Shown here: positions 37,865 to 46,460 of the stretch, piece after piece | Layout: every line of letters begins with the position of its first letter | Numbering within the stretch: position 1 is the stretch's first letter | The notes under the pieces: model-generated | What the model was told of the DNA's origin: nothing | The model's database searches: none | Seen by the model: only the letters and a program-made list of their open reading frames with translations | Translations under genes and position numbers: made by a program | NCBI GenBank assembly: GCA_039962225.1 | Contig: JAMPKV010000009.1 | Coordinates: 248,001-312,000 of the forward strand | Origin: Microcoleus sp. AS-A8 | GTDB lineage: Bacteria > Cyanobacteriota > Cyanobacteriia > Cyanobacteriales > Coleofasciculaceae | Direction: 5' to 3' | DNA: 64,000 nt

Positions 37865-39769
37865 ATGGCTAAAGCTACGTCGCAAAAATTAACTTTTGCC
37901 AGGGCGCTCATGATTCAACCAGGCTTGTTACTTCAAGATCGCTACCGTGTGCATCAACTCCTGGGTAAAGGAGGTTTTGGTCAAACCTTTGAAGTGGATG
38001 ATGGTGGGACTCTAAAAGTCCTAAAAATTCTCAGGGCAGAGCGTTTCCAAAGCCCGGAAGGTAAAAAAAAGGCCGTCTCTCTCTTCCAACGAGAAGCTTT
38101 AGTTTTGAGTCGGCTACAGCATCCCGGTATTCCTAGGGTTGAGCCTGATGGATATTTTACGCTGGCTGACGCGAAGGGTGAGCAACTGCACTGCCTGGTG
38201 ATGGAGAAAATTGAGGGGTTGAATTTAAAGCAATGGCAGTCGAAACGCGGGAATCAACCCATCCCTCAAGAACAAGCGATCGCCTGGTTGAAACAACTCG
38301 CTGATATTCTGGCTCAAGTCCATCAACAAGAACTCGTCCACCGGGATATTAAACCAACCAATATCATGATCCGGCCTACTGGACAACTGGTCTTAATTGA
38401 CTTTGGTGCGGTTCGGGAAATCACCGAGACTTTTTTACAGAAACAAAAACAGAATGCTACAGGAACCGTGATTATTTCAGCCGGTTATACTCCCCCAGAG
38501 CAAGCGGAGGGTCATGCTGTGGCGCAGTCGGATTTCTTTGCCTTGGGACGCACTTTTGTCTATTTAGTGACCGGTAAACACCCCAATGATTTTGAGAAAG
38601 ACCCCCGCACCGGTCGGCTGCAATGGCGAGAGAGTTCCCCGCACATCTCGCGGGAATTGGCAGATTTAATTGATTACCTGATGGCGACATTTCCCGGTAA
38701 ACGCCCTCAAACGCCACAGATGATTTTGCGTTGCCTTGAAGAGATTGTCTCCCCACCACCCCTGCCACTTCCCCCTCCGATTGTGGAACAAACGCGATCA
38801 TCAGATTCCATTCCCTTAAAGCCGAAACGACTCTTGTCCTTAATTTCCAGCTTTCTGCCCACAACCAGCACAACCTCCAACGCTTGGGCCAAAGCCAGAC
38901 TCCGCCGAACCCTGACGGGGCATTCGGATGTGGTGAAAGCGATCGCCATCAGCCCCGATGGTCAAACCTTAATCAGCGGCAGTTTTGACAAAACGGTTAA
39001 GTTATGGTCACTCAGCACCGGAGAAGCCCGAAACACCCTAAGCGACCATACCCACCGGATTACTAGCATTGCCATCAGTCCTGATGGTCACACTTTAGCC
39101 ACGGGTAGTTATGACAAAACCATCCGGTTGTGGGCACTCAATACGGGGGAATTACTCCACACCCTCGCGGGTCGCCCGGATCGAGTTCGCTACCTGGCCT
39201 TTAGTCCCAATGGTCAGACTCTGATCAGTAGTGGGGATTGGGAAATCAAAATCTGGGCCGTCCGCACCGGCAAGCTACTGCGTATTTTGGCCGGAAACTC
39301 CAATTCAGCTCGGATAGTCGCGTTGACGCCCGATGGTCATACCTGTGCCGTTGCGAGTTTGGATGGCACCCTTGAGTTGTGGAATCCCCACACGGGCAGA
39401 CTGCTTCGCACGTTTTCCAATCAGTTGACCGAAATTACATCCCTGGCCTATAGCCTGGATGGGCAAGTCCTTGCCAGTGGGAGTAGTAACGCGATCCACC
39501 TGTGGAACCCGACGACAGGCAAACAACTGCGAGGCTTTTCGACTCAGTCGAGTGGAACAGCGTCCATCACCTTTAACCCGGATGGTAAGACGCTTGCCTG
39601 TGCCAGTGGCAAAACGATTGAGTTGTGGAATTGGCAAACCGGAAAACGGCTATGTACTCTTTCGGGTCATTTTAGAGCTGTTGAGTCTGTTGCCTTTGGA
39701 CTGAAGGGACAAATTCTGGTGAGTGGAAGTAGTGACCAGACGATCAAGATTTGGCAACCAATTTCCTAA
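37865..39769 (+). CDS. Ser/Thr protein kinase with WD40 propeller
   Basis: The 634-residue protein has an N-terminal Hanks-type kinase domain (about 25-285). It carries the glycine loop LGKGGFGQTFE, the catalytic loop HRDIKPTN, DFGAV, and YTPPEQAEG in the activation segment. A Pro-rich linker leads to seven WD40 repeats (about 340-634) with units such as ISPDGQTLISGSFDKTVKLW, which close into one beta-propeller. Such kinase-WD40 fusions are common in filamentous cyanobacteria, where the propeller probably selects partners. No membrane segment is visible, so it should act in the cytoplasm. The start could also be the Met at residue 17. Targets are unknown; the FHA-PrsW protein is a conceivable one. 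Confidence 0.95.
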   Translation: MAKATSQKLTFARALMIQPGLLLQDRYRVHQLLGKGGFGQTFEVDDGGTLKVLKILRAERFQSPEGKKKAVSLFQREALVLSRLQHPGIPRVEPDGYFTLADAKGEQLHCLVMEKIEGLNLKQWQSKRGNQPIPQEQAIAWLKQLADILAQVHQQELVHRDIKPTNIMIRPTGQLVLIDFGAVREITETFLQKQKQNATGTVIISAGYTPPEQAEGHAVAQSDFFALGRTFVYLVTGKHPNDFEKDPRTGRLQWRESSPHISRELADLIDYLMATFPGKRPQTPQMILRCLEEIVSPPPLPLPPPIVEQTRSSDSIPLKPKRLLSLISSFLPTTSTTSNAWAKARLRRTLTGHSDVVKAIAISPDGQTLISGSFDKTVKLWSLSTGEARNTLSDHTHRITSIAISPDGHTLATGSYDKTIRLWALNTGELLHTLAGRPDRVRYLAFSPNGQTLISSGDWEIKIWAVRTGKLLRILAGNSNSARIVALTPDGHTCAVASLDGTLELWNPHTGRLLRTFSNQLTEITSLAYSLDGQVLASGSSNAIHLWNPTTGKQLRGFSTQSSGTASITFNPDGKTLACASGKTIELWNWQTGKRLCTLSGHFRAVESVAFGLKGQILVSGSSDQTIKIWQPIS

Positions 39770-39889
39770 AAAAGTATGAAGTATGAAGTATAAAAATATA
39801 ACGATTGAGTAATTAATTATATTCCGTCCGATGGCGAGGAAGTTTTCTTATACTTCAACCTTATTGCTTATTCTTATCCCCTCCATGCC

Positions 39890-40075
39890 TTACTGACCAA
39901 ACTCAGCCCTTGCCTGCTCAACCATTTCAGGGGTTACCACGTCCAACTCCGCTTCACGAGTCAATTGCTCAATTCGTTTTCGAGCTTGGACACGAACGAA
40001 ATAGGGAATATTTTTCAACATGGCTTTCGCCTCAGTTGTCCATTGCAGGGTTTCCATAAAATCAGAGCTGCTCAT
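39890..40075 (-). CDS. PCP-reductase domain small protein
   Basis: This 61-residue protein is one PCP_red domain, like the C-terminal end of the ChlB subunit of light-independent protochlorophyllide reductase. Key phrases are [31 protein letters not shown] and [14 protein letters not shown]. Stand-alone copies are common in cyanobacteria and their role is not established; binding to a tetrapyrrole-related partner is a guess from homology. The ATG at 40075 gives a usual length. No neighbours in chlorophyll synthesis are seen. Confidence 0.85.
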   Translation of the reverse strand: MSSSDFMETLQWTTEAKAMLKNIPYFVRVQARKRIEQLTREAELDVVTPEMVEQARAEFGQ

Positions 40076-41310
40076 AATTGTAAGCCCCTCGTGTTAGCAA
40101 TCCGCTCTTAATTTAAAGCTCATCTGTTTTTATTTTACTGCTATTTTTTGAGTATAACTGCTTGAAGCTGAGACGAAGTTGCGTTCCCAGAATCCCTAGA
40201 AATTGGTTCTCTCTCCTTTTTAAAGAGCTGTACTTGTTAGTTTAAATGGGGCCTTAAAAATTTTTGAGTGGTTTTAAAGTAATAGTATATTAATCCAGGA
40301 TTGCTACAATTATTTGGTGCTAAATTTTATAAGAATTGAACAACTGAGGTTATAAAATTGTTTTTTTGTCTGGTAATTTTGAATAATTTAGTATCCGTTG
40401 GGTTAATAGAATCAAGCTCTCAATGGAAGCGATTTGAGCCAACCTAACAAACTCTACCAATCAAGCGCTTCCAGGGAGCGCCGGAACTGACGCCACACCT
40501 TTCACTTCGGCAACACCGTTAAGGAAATCCCTCACACAGGCATACTGGGCAGCAGGATAACGATTTTTGACTTCTCCTCAAAATGGTGAGGAGAGTTAAC
40601 ATCAGTCCAAAAAATGGACAAATCTAGGCAAAACTCGGTAGAATGAGGCTACTGAAAGCCATAAATTAGGAATTTCAAGGTTTTTAGTGAACCCATACAA
40701 AGGTCTTAATATTAGCGTGGCTGGTTTAAGGTTGTTGGCCAACCCACCAACCTTAAATCAGCCGCAGATGAAGGGATAGAGCTGTGCGGCACTAGCTAGA
40801 GATAGGCTCTGCCCGAATTAACGCCTGTGGAGTGCCAAAACAACTAACGGCTAGACCGTTAGGGTATTGAGAATCAGGAAGCGATCTGGATAAATATATC
40901 AATTTGTCCTAAGGTCGTACAGCCGAAAGTGCTAAGTTAACCGTTGAGCAGTAGTAGGCAGTGGTAGCGCCACAAACCTAAGTAGACTCGATCTTCCTTA
41001 TCAATTCCGACCCTGTTGGGCCAGAGGGACTGACAGCACAATTCAGCTTGATTGATAATTGATATTAAAAGCGCCCCCAGTTTCAAAACCAAAACATTCG
41101 ACGTTTTGATGACGGATGGAACCGACACTTACGCTTGGTATCGTTCCCAACATCTGAGAGGTAAGAAATCTGAGACAATTTTAAGCGACGAATCGAGTTA
41201 AAACTGCGCCTCTTATTATTATTATGAAATTCAAATTAAGTTTAAAGTTTATGAGCAAGACCAGTACATTACTGGCACCGTCAAATAGGTATTTCTGCGT
41301 GGAGACCTGA
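40076..41310. other. Gene-poor region with hairpins, possible decayed mobile DNA
   Basis: The 1.2-kb gap has no intact gene. A 38-codon minus-strand frame (40461-40577) and a short plus-strand frame ending near 40870 (with INACG) look like broken coding ends. Several hairpins cluster here: CTCCTC/GAGGAG near 40575-40595, a 20-bp stem at 40719-40763, and a perfect 7-bp stem at 40844-40862. A frame at 40937-41128 is not convincing. Confidence 0.4.
40719..40763. repeat. Long near-perfect hairpin (20-bp stem)
   Basis: GGCTGGTTTAAGGTTGTTGG and CCACCAACCTTAAATCAGCC pair with one mismatch and one G/T pair around a 5-base loop. This could be the end of a decayed insertion element, a small RNA or a strong terminator. 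Confidence 0.6.
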
Positions 41311-41316
41311 TTGAAA

Positions 41317-41943
41317 ATGGCGATCAATGGCTCGGTCGAAAAGGCAACGGGAAGTACCAAAAGCGATCCGCTTCAGGTGTCTTCTAATTCTTTATCAAAT
41401 ATCCGTCTACCGGATACCCTGGTAACCACCTATCTGCAAATGACGGATTGGTCTCAATTCCGTCCAGCGTATCTTAATTACCTGGACGGCATGAAATTAA
41501 TGTGCATGGGAACGCCCGATGTCGCCTTTTACCGTTTCTTGTATAGTTCTGTCGGTGAGGAATGGCGTTGGCGTGAACGACTATCTCACTCGGATGAGGA
41601 AATTAAGGCACTGCTGTTAGATCCCGGAACCAGCGTCCACGTTTTGTATGTTAATGGTGTACCTGCTGGCTACATCGAACTGGCAGAGCGCAAAGAAGGG
41701 CCGACAGGACGATTTTTCTCGACGGAGATTGTTTACTTTGGCCTGAGATCAACTTACATTGGTCGAGGTTTGGGTAAACATCTCTTGAGTCATGGCATCG
41801 CCTACGCTTGGAATAGAGGCACTCAACGCTTGTGGGTTCATACATGCAACTTAGATGGGCCCCACGCATTGAATAACTACATCAAGCGCGGCTTCAAAAT
41901 TTACAGGGTTGATAAAGAACCAATGCCAGAACGTTATTTGTAG
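41317..41943 (+). CDS. GNAT family N-acetyltransferase
   Basis: The protein of about 208 residues has a GNAT fold in its second half. It shows VHVLYVNGVPAGYIELAERK, then FFSTEIVYFGLRSTYIGRGLGKHLL, with the acetyl-CoA binding motif in GRGLGKHLL. LWVHTCNLDGPHALNNYIKRGF closes the fold. It transfers an acetyl group from acetyl-CoA to an unknown amine. A TTG at 41311 is another possible start; both follow GGAG at 41301. It stands upstream of the thioredoxin-like lipoprotein genes, separated by about 120 bases. Confidence 0.9.
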   Translation: MAINGSVEKATGSTKSDPLQVSSNSLSNIRLPDTLVTTYLQMTDWSQFRPAYLNYLDGMKLMCMGTPDVAFYRFLYSSVGEEWRWRERLSHSDEEIKALLLDPGTSVHVLYVNGVPAGYIELAERKEGPTGRFFSTEIVYFGLRSTYIGRGLGKHLLSHGIAYAWNRGTQRLWVHTCNLDGPHALNNYIKRGFKIYRVDKEPMPERYL

Positions 41944-42065
41944 CCTTAAGCTGTCAAAACCGCTCCAATACAGGTTCTATTCTCATCGATCCCGATTGCT
42001 GTTGAAAGAGAGCTAGTGCCAGAATAGGTCTAATATCAATAAGTCCAAAGTACTTTTATCCAGTA

Positions 42066-42500
42066 ATGCGAAAATCTCTCAGGTTTGCTGCCGTTGTATC
42101 TGTAGTATTACTAACATTGACTACTGCATGTTCCTCAACAAAGTCGTCTCAAAATACATCTTCAGCCTCAGCTTCAGCACAAACCAGCTCCTCAGCAGCT
42201 CTGCCAGAAGTTGCGCTAGCCAGCCATTTAAAGCAGATAGGTGCAAAATTGTATGGTGCTCATTGGTGCCCCTACTGCCATAAGCAAAAATCACTGTTCG
42301 GTAATGAGGCGTTCAGCCAGTTGGACTACGTTGAGTGTGATCCGGCAGGGAAAAATGCACGGCCTGAGCTTTGTCAAAAGGCTCGTGTTGAAGGGTTTCC
42401 CACATGGGAAATCAATGGTAACAAATATGGAGGAATGAGGTCTTTGCAAGATCTTGCCGATTTATCGGGCTATAAAGGCGATCGCAATTTCAAAAACTGA
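42066..42500 (+). CDS. Thioredoxin-like lipoprotein (WCPYC active site)
   Basis: The 144-residue protein has a lipoprotein signal with lipobox LTTAC (Cys22), a Ser/Ala-rich spacer, and a small thioredoxin-like domain. The active site is AHWCPYCHKQ (Cys68 and Cys71). Further Cys residues lie in VECDPAGKN and PELCQK, and the cis-Pro motif is FPTWEING. The domain closely resembles the C-terminal thioredoxin part fused to VKOR in cyanobacterial and plant disulfide-forming proteins, but here it is free and membrane-anchored by lipid. It probably works outside the cytoplasm in thiol oxidation or reduction, together with its paralog at 42777 and the CcdA-like protein. Confidence 0.9.
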   Translation: MRKSLRFAAVVSVVLLTLTTACSSTKSSQNTSSASASAQTSSSAALPEVALASHLKQIGAKLYGAHWCPYCHKQKSLFGNEAFSQLDYVECDPAGKNARPELCQKARVEGFPTWEINGNKYGGMRSLQDLADLSGYKGDRNFKN

Positions 42501-42776
42501 AGCTTGATGGTGTGCCACCCCCTCATAGAGTTCGGCGTGTAGCCGTGAAACTTGACGTGGCCGATGAGGAGCATTTTAAAGATTACAAAAAGCTCCCACC
42601 AGAGAATAAAAAGAGTCAATAAAGTTGTCAATTTTAGGGTGACATTAATTCCCCGGCATAGTCAATAATAAAAACATAATTTTTGTGTTAAAAAGGTTCG
42701 GAGTTCTGTCTGACGAGGTTTTTGAATTATTCTGACCGACTCAGTACAAGACATGGAGAGTAATCATTAACAGGTT

Positions 42777-43169
42777 ATGCTGAAATCTAAGAAGTTGGCT
42801 GCTACTGTCTCTATCGTCCTACTGCTAATGACAACTGGATGTACTTCGTTGGATCAGTATCAGTCTCGAAAAGCCTCCAAACTGGCTTTAGCCAACTATC
42901 TGAAACAGAATAACGCGAAGATGTATGGCACTTATTGGTGTGTCGCCTGTAACGGACAAAAGAAATGGTTTGGTAAAGAGGCAATTAGTCAAATTACTTA
43001 CATTGAGTGCGATCCGGCTGGCGAAAAATCACAGTCCGAAATCTGCCGCAAGTTAAACATCAACAGTTTTCCGACCTGGGAAATTAATGGAAAGTTTTCT
43101 TGTGTCGGCGGGTGTTCGTTGGACAAACTCGCTGAGGTATCTGGATATACAGGCCCTCGTGATTTTTGA
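42777..43169 (+). CDS. Thioredoxin-like lipoprotein (WCVAC active site)
   Basis: This 130-residue paralog of the preceding lipoprotein has lipobox MTTGC (Cys22), a shorter spacer, active site TYWCVACNGQ (Cys55 and Cys58), the same IECDPAG segment and FPTWEING. It also has CVGGC near the C terminus, an extra Cys pair not found in the first copy. The two tandem genes look like a duplication that has diverged at the active site, which usually shifts redox potential. It ends about 50 bases before the CcdA-like gene, which would supply electrons. Confidence 0.9.
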   Translation: MLKSKKLAATVSIVLLLMTTGCTSLDQYQSRKASKLALANYLKQNNAKMYGTYWCVACNGQKKWFGKEAISQITYIECDPAGEKSQSEICRKLNINSFPTWEINGKFSCVGGCSLDKLAEVSGYTGPRDF

Positions 43170-43219
43170 GCGCCTAATCTCAAGGCCACAGTATCAAATC
43201 CCTTGAAACTAAGCACACC

Positions 43220-44080
43220 ATGACACGTACCAAAAATTTCACTTCATATTTGGCGGGACGCAAGCACCTAAAATTTTTAGTGCCTGGGTTGCTCTTCATA
43301 GGAACGATTCTACTGATTGTGGCACTCAGCTTGATTGATTGGAATACCCTATACGAACCACTTCAAGGAGTTGTCTTCTCTTTAGAAGAAAATTATAAGG
43401 AATGGCTCAGTAAACAGAATACGGCGAACCCACTGGTCTTACTTCTGTTAGCTTTTGTGGGAGGTTTGATTGGTAGCATCTCACCCTGCCACATTGGACT
43501 CCTGACTGTGAACCTCACTTACATCGGCACTCGTGAAGTTACATCGCGCCGGGATGCTTTCATTAAAGCGGCGTCATTTGTCCTGGGAGTGGTAACCGTT
43601 CTCAGCTTGTTGGGATTAGTCTCTTCCTTTGCGGGGGCTGTCATGCGTGACTACCGGGGTCACGTCAATATCATCGTTGGCTTGGTGATTCTGCTGATGG
43701 GGCTGACGCTATTAGAGATTATACGCCTGCCTTTACCCCAATTTGGTGCGGCATTGCCGATCACGGGGCCTTACACCGCCGGAGTCACCTTCGCGTTGGT
43801 CAGTTCTCCCTGTGCTAGCCCTGTGCTGTTTTCAGTTCTTACGGCGGCAGCGGCTACAGGTTCCCAGCTTCAAAGCACACTCACAATGGTCAGTTATGCC
43901 TTGGGTACCAGTGCGCTGATTTTCTTCGCCAGTCTGTTTACAGGTTTAGCCAAACAAGCGCGCACTCTAGTTAAATATTCCGAATGGATCATGCGTATCG
44001 GCGGTGGGCTGTTGATTATTATGGGAGGATTTTACCTGTACAGTGGGATTAGTTGGGTTTTAACCGTCGCATTCCGTTAA
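43220..44080 (+). CDS. CcdA/DsbD-type transmembrane electron transporter
   Basis: The 286-residue protein has an N-terminal helix (FLVPGLLFIGTILLIVALSL), an extracytoplasmic loop of about 45 residues, and then the six-helix CcdA core. The two redox Cys lie in GLIGSISPCHIGLL and VSSPCASPVLFSVL. CcdA-family proteins carry electrons from cytoplasmic thioredoxin to thiol-disulfide proteins outside. The two Trx-like lipoproteins directly upstream are the natural acceptors. The gene differs from the ccdA of cytochrome maturation by its added N-terminal helix and loop. A hairpin downstream may end the transcript. Confidence 0.9.
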   Translation: MTRTKNFTSYLAGRKHLKFLVPGLLFIGTILLIVALSLIDWNTLYEPLQGVVFSLEENYKEWLSKQNTANPLVLLLLAFVGGLIGSISPCHIGLLTVNLTYIGTREVTSRRDAFIKAASFVLGVVTVLSLLGLVSSFAGAVMRDYRGHVNIIVGLVILLMGLTLLEIIRLPLPQFGAALPITGPYTAGVTFALVSSPCASPVLFSVLTAAAATGSQLQSTLTMVSYALGTSALIFFASLFTGLAKQARTLVKYSEWIMRIGGGLLIIMGGFYLYSGISWVLTVAFR

Positions 44081-44435
44081 AGCCTCTTTGCTGTATAGGT
44101 GTTCGAGTTTCTTGGTTTTCAAGGGCGGTGATGAGGGAGCTTTTTGATTGTGTGTGCCCGGTTGGATGAGAATTCTTCTACAACTGGGTTTTAGATTAGT
44201 GATCGCACTTCTTTTAAGGAAAGCGATCACTTTCTGAGACATATGTCTCCTGGACGACTTTTATGATATTCCCGTCGGGTTGGGCTGATGAGCAGAGCCG
44301 TTGAAGGAAGAGTCGCTAAATTTTTTTTCGAGATTGATTGGATGCCATCGCCTATAATAGTAGATAAAAAGACCAATCGCCGCTCCGTCAAAAATATATT
44401 TATATAAATTCTTACTCGTATCAACAAGTTCTACA
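44081..44435. other. Intergenic region before sagB-type gene
   Basis: The 355-base gap holds a perfect inverted repeat at 44199-44230 and then AT-rich DNA that likely contains the promoter of the SagB/precursor pair. A minus-strand frame (44261-44497) with a hydrophobic stretch overlaps the start of the SagB gene and is not called. Confidence 0.4.
44199..44230. terminator. Inverted repeat GTGATCGC/GCGATCAC
   Basis: Two exact 8-base arms flank a 16-base loop that can pair in part. It lies 118 bases after the CcdA-like gene and is followed by TTTCTG. It may stop transcription between the redox genes and the SagB gene. Confidence 0.35.
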
Positions 44436-45875
44436 ATGCTACTTCCCTTACTGCTTTCCTTTAAAAAAAGCATTAGTATAATTGAAGACTTAAACAATAA
44501 ATTTATTATTCAATCTCCTCATATTAGAGGGAATATTCCTCCTAAATCCCTTACTATTAACCAGCCATCACCTGGATTGTTAGCCGTTATCCAAACGCTG
44601 GCAGCAGAGGGTGCTACTCAGGCAGAACTGAGTGATTTAGTCCTGCAAATTGATGGCGTATCTCAACTACCTCAGTTTTACTATTACCTGCAAAAGCTAA
44701 TCCAGCTTGGTGCGCTCTGTCATAGTATTGTTTTTGAGGGGTTGCCTCTAGCCAAATTGGTTCCTCTTTCACTGGATGGAAAGCTTGAATTTAAGGAGGC
44801 AGCAGTAAACAAAAAGTATGTTTTGTCGCGCTTTGCTTATTGCCGGAAAGAGAATCAACAGTTAGTCCTAGAATCCCCCTTGTCTCATGCTCAAATTATA
44901 CTATTTGATTGGAAAGGTGCAGCTCTTATTTCTGAACTGGCAAAACCTCAATTAGCTGATGAAATTTGTACGAAAATTTCTGGTATTTCGGAGGAGGTTT
45001 CCCAATTATTTTTCAGCTTGCTGTTGAGTACAAAAATGCTCTTTGAAGTGAAGGAAAACGGAAAAATCCAAGAAGAAGAGAGCGAACCGCTTAGGCAATG
45101 GGAATTTCATAATTTACTTTTTCATTCAAGAACCAGAACTGGGAGACACAGTAACCCCATTGGCAGAACTTATCCGTTCTTAGAGCAAATCAAACCGCTG
45201 CCAGCCGTTAAACCCAAAGTATCAAAGGATACCATCGACCTCTACAAGCCGGATATCTCTAATCTCGAAAATTCTGATTATCCCTTGACTTTGATTCTGG
45301 AAAAAAGAAAATCTATCAGAAGTTACAGCGATAATGAGCCGATAACCGATAAGCAACTTGGGGAGTTTCTTTACCGCTCAGCACGGATTAAAGAAATTCT
45401 TAAAACCGAAAGTCAAGAAATGAGCAGTAGACTCTATGTTAATGGAGGAGGCACTTACGAATTTGAGCTTTATGTCATAGCCAACACTTGTCAAAATCTT
45501 CCTTCAGGTTTTTACCATTATTGTCCTCAAGATCATCAGCTTTGTAAGATTTCTGGGAGAAATCAATATGTGGTAGCGCTTTTAGAAGATGCATGGTTGG
45601 CAAACCGAGACCGGAGTATCCCCCAAATCTTAATTATCATTTCTGCACGTTTCCAAAGAATTGCCTGGACTTATGAGTCTATCGCCCATGCAACATTACT
45701 CAAGAATGTGGGAGCTTTATTCCAGACCATGTATTTAGTAGCAACAGCAATGAATCTTGCTCCTTGTGCATTGGGCAATGGGAATTCTGATTTATTTGCC
45801 GCAGCCGCTGGAACCGACTATTATGCTGAAACATCAGTCGGAGAATTTATCCTAGGCACCAAACCTCTGGTTTAG
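44436..45875 (+). CDS. SagB/ThcOx family peptide dehydrogenase
   Basis: The 479-residue protein has the SagB layout. The N-terminal half (about 1-220, LLLSFKKSISI, SPGLLAVIQTLAAEGATQAEL) is found in cyanobacterial SagB proteins. A nitroreductase-type FMN domain follows at about 280-479 (LILEKRKSIRSYSDNEPIT, YVNGGGTYEFELYVIA, GFYHYCPQDHQLCKI, LLKNVGALFQTMYLVATAMN). In thiazole/oxazole peptide pathways this enzyme oxidises azolines to azoles after a YcaO cyclodehydratase acts. No YcaO gene is in this window. The NHLP precursor gene lies 129 bases downstream and is the likely substrate. Other oxidations, such as dehydrogenation of a Cys- or Pro-containing end, are possible. Confidence 0.92.
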   Translation: MLLPLLLSFKKSISIIEDLNNKFIIQSPHIRGNIPPKSLTINQPSPGLLAVIQTLAAEGATQAELSDLVLQIDGVSQLPQFYYYLQKLIQLGALCHSIVFEGLPLAKLVPLSLDGKLEFKEAAVNKKYVLSRFAYCRKENQQLVLESPLSHAQIILFDWKGAALISELAKPQLADEICTKISGISEEVSQLFFSLLLSTKMLFEVKENGKIQEEESEPLRQWEFHNLLFHSRTRTGRHSNPIGRTYPFLEQIKPLPAVKPKVSKDTIDLYKPDISNLENSDYPLTLILEKRKSIRSYSDNEPITDKQLGEFLYRSARIKEILKTESQEMSSRLYVNGGGTYEFELYVIANTCQNLPSGFYHYCPQDHQLCKISGRNQYVVALLEDAWLANRDRSIPQILIIISARFQRIAWTYESIAHATLLKNVGALFQTMYLVATAMNLAPCALGNGNSDLFAAAAGTDYYAETSVGEFILGTKPLV

Positions 45876-46004
45876 GGAAATCAGGCTTTTCAGATTCAAT
45901 TCATTTTGGCATTGTATATTTTTTATAAGTTAATTATAGTTAATAATAATTGAAGAAAGGCAAGTAGCCAAAAGAACGCTCAATCATTACTAGGGAAGAA
46001 AAAA

Positions 46005-46340
46005 ATGCTTTTGTTAACGAAAGATTGTGCAGAATCACAAAAAGCTTTGTCCAAAGTCGTCGCCCAAGCCTGGTTAGATGAAGGTTTTAAGGAGCGCTTT
46101 ATCTCCGAACCCGTTGCTGTTCTTAGAGAAAATGGGCTGACTCTTCCGAATGGTGTAACAGTCAGAGTGAACGAAAGCAGCTCAGAAGGAAGCCTCATGA
46201 GTGCAGATATCAATGTAGACAGCAATCAAGTCTACGAAATCTCACTGCCTTCCAAGCCAACTGAACTTACAGATTCAGAGGTTCAATCTTGGAGTGACAT
46301 TGATAATCCTGAAGAGCCTCCGATAGTAATCTGTGCTTGA
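46005..46340 (+). CDS. NHLP-leader RiPP precursor peptide
   Basis: The 111-residue protein resembles the nitrile-hydratase-like leader peptide (NHLP) family of natural-product precursors. It has SKVVAQAWLDEGFKERFISE, PVAVLRENGLTLPNGVTVRV and the late LPSKPTELTD, all in the order of nitrile hydratase alpha-subunit starts. It lacks the metal-binding part of the enzyme. The end, from about residue 95 (SWSDIDNPEEPPIVICA), is the putative core. It is acidic, has two Pro pairs or near-pairs, and a single penultimate Cys. No double-Gly cleavage site is evident. Cys8 lies in the leader. A GGGAAG ribosome site precedes the ATG. The gene lies directly behind the SagB-type oxidase. Confidence 0.85.
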   Translation: MLLLTKDCAESQKALSKVVAQAWLDEGFKERFISEPVAVLRENGLTLPNGVTVRVNESSSEGSLMSADINVDSNQVYEISLPSKPTELTDSEVQSWSDIDNPEEPPIVICA

Positions 46341-46391
46341 TCTCTCAAGATTTTCTTTTAAGCCATTATTAAAACTTGAACAAATTTTCTG

Positions 46392-46414
46392 TAGGGTGGG
46401 CAATGCTCACCCTA
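46392..46414. terminator. Hairpin after RiPP precursor gene
   Basis: TAGGGTGGGC and GCTCACCCTA pair (one G/T) over a 3-base loop, followed by TTAT. Similar GTGGGCA-type palindromes are widespread in cyanobacteria, so it may be both a repeat and a terminator. Confidence 0.5.
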
Positions 46415-46460
46415 TTATCTTAGAAGCATAATCCGAGGAGCTTCAGGAACAGTAGAGTCT

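Noticed and set aside
44261-44497. 78-codon minus-strand frame with a hydrophobic stretch
   Set aside because: It overlaps the start of the SagB gene, whose N terminus fits its family well. The hydrophobic part is suggestive but there is no good start.
46005-46340. Nitrile hydratase alpha subunit
   Set aside because: Only the leader-like N-terminal part is present; the metal-binding Cys cluster of the enzyme is missing, so a RiPP precursor fits better.
41000-46400. CRISPR, toxin-antitoxin or phage-defence island
   Set aside because: No direct-repeat array, nuclease, integrase or recognised toxin family was found.
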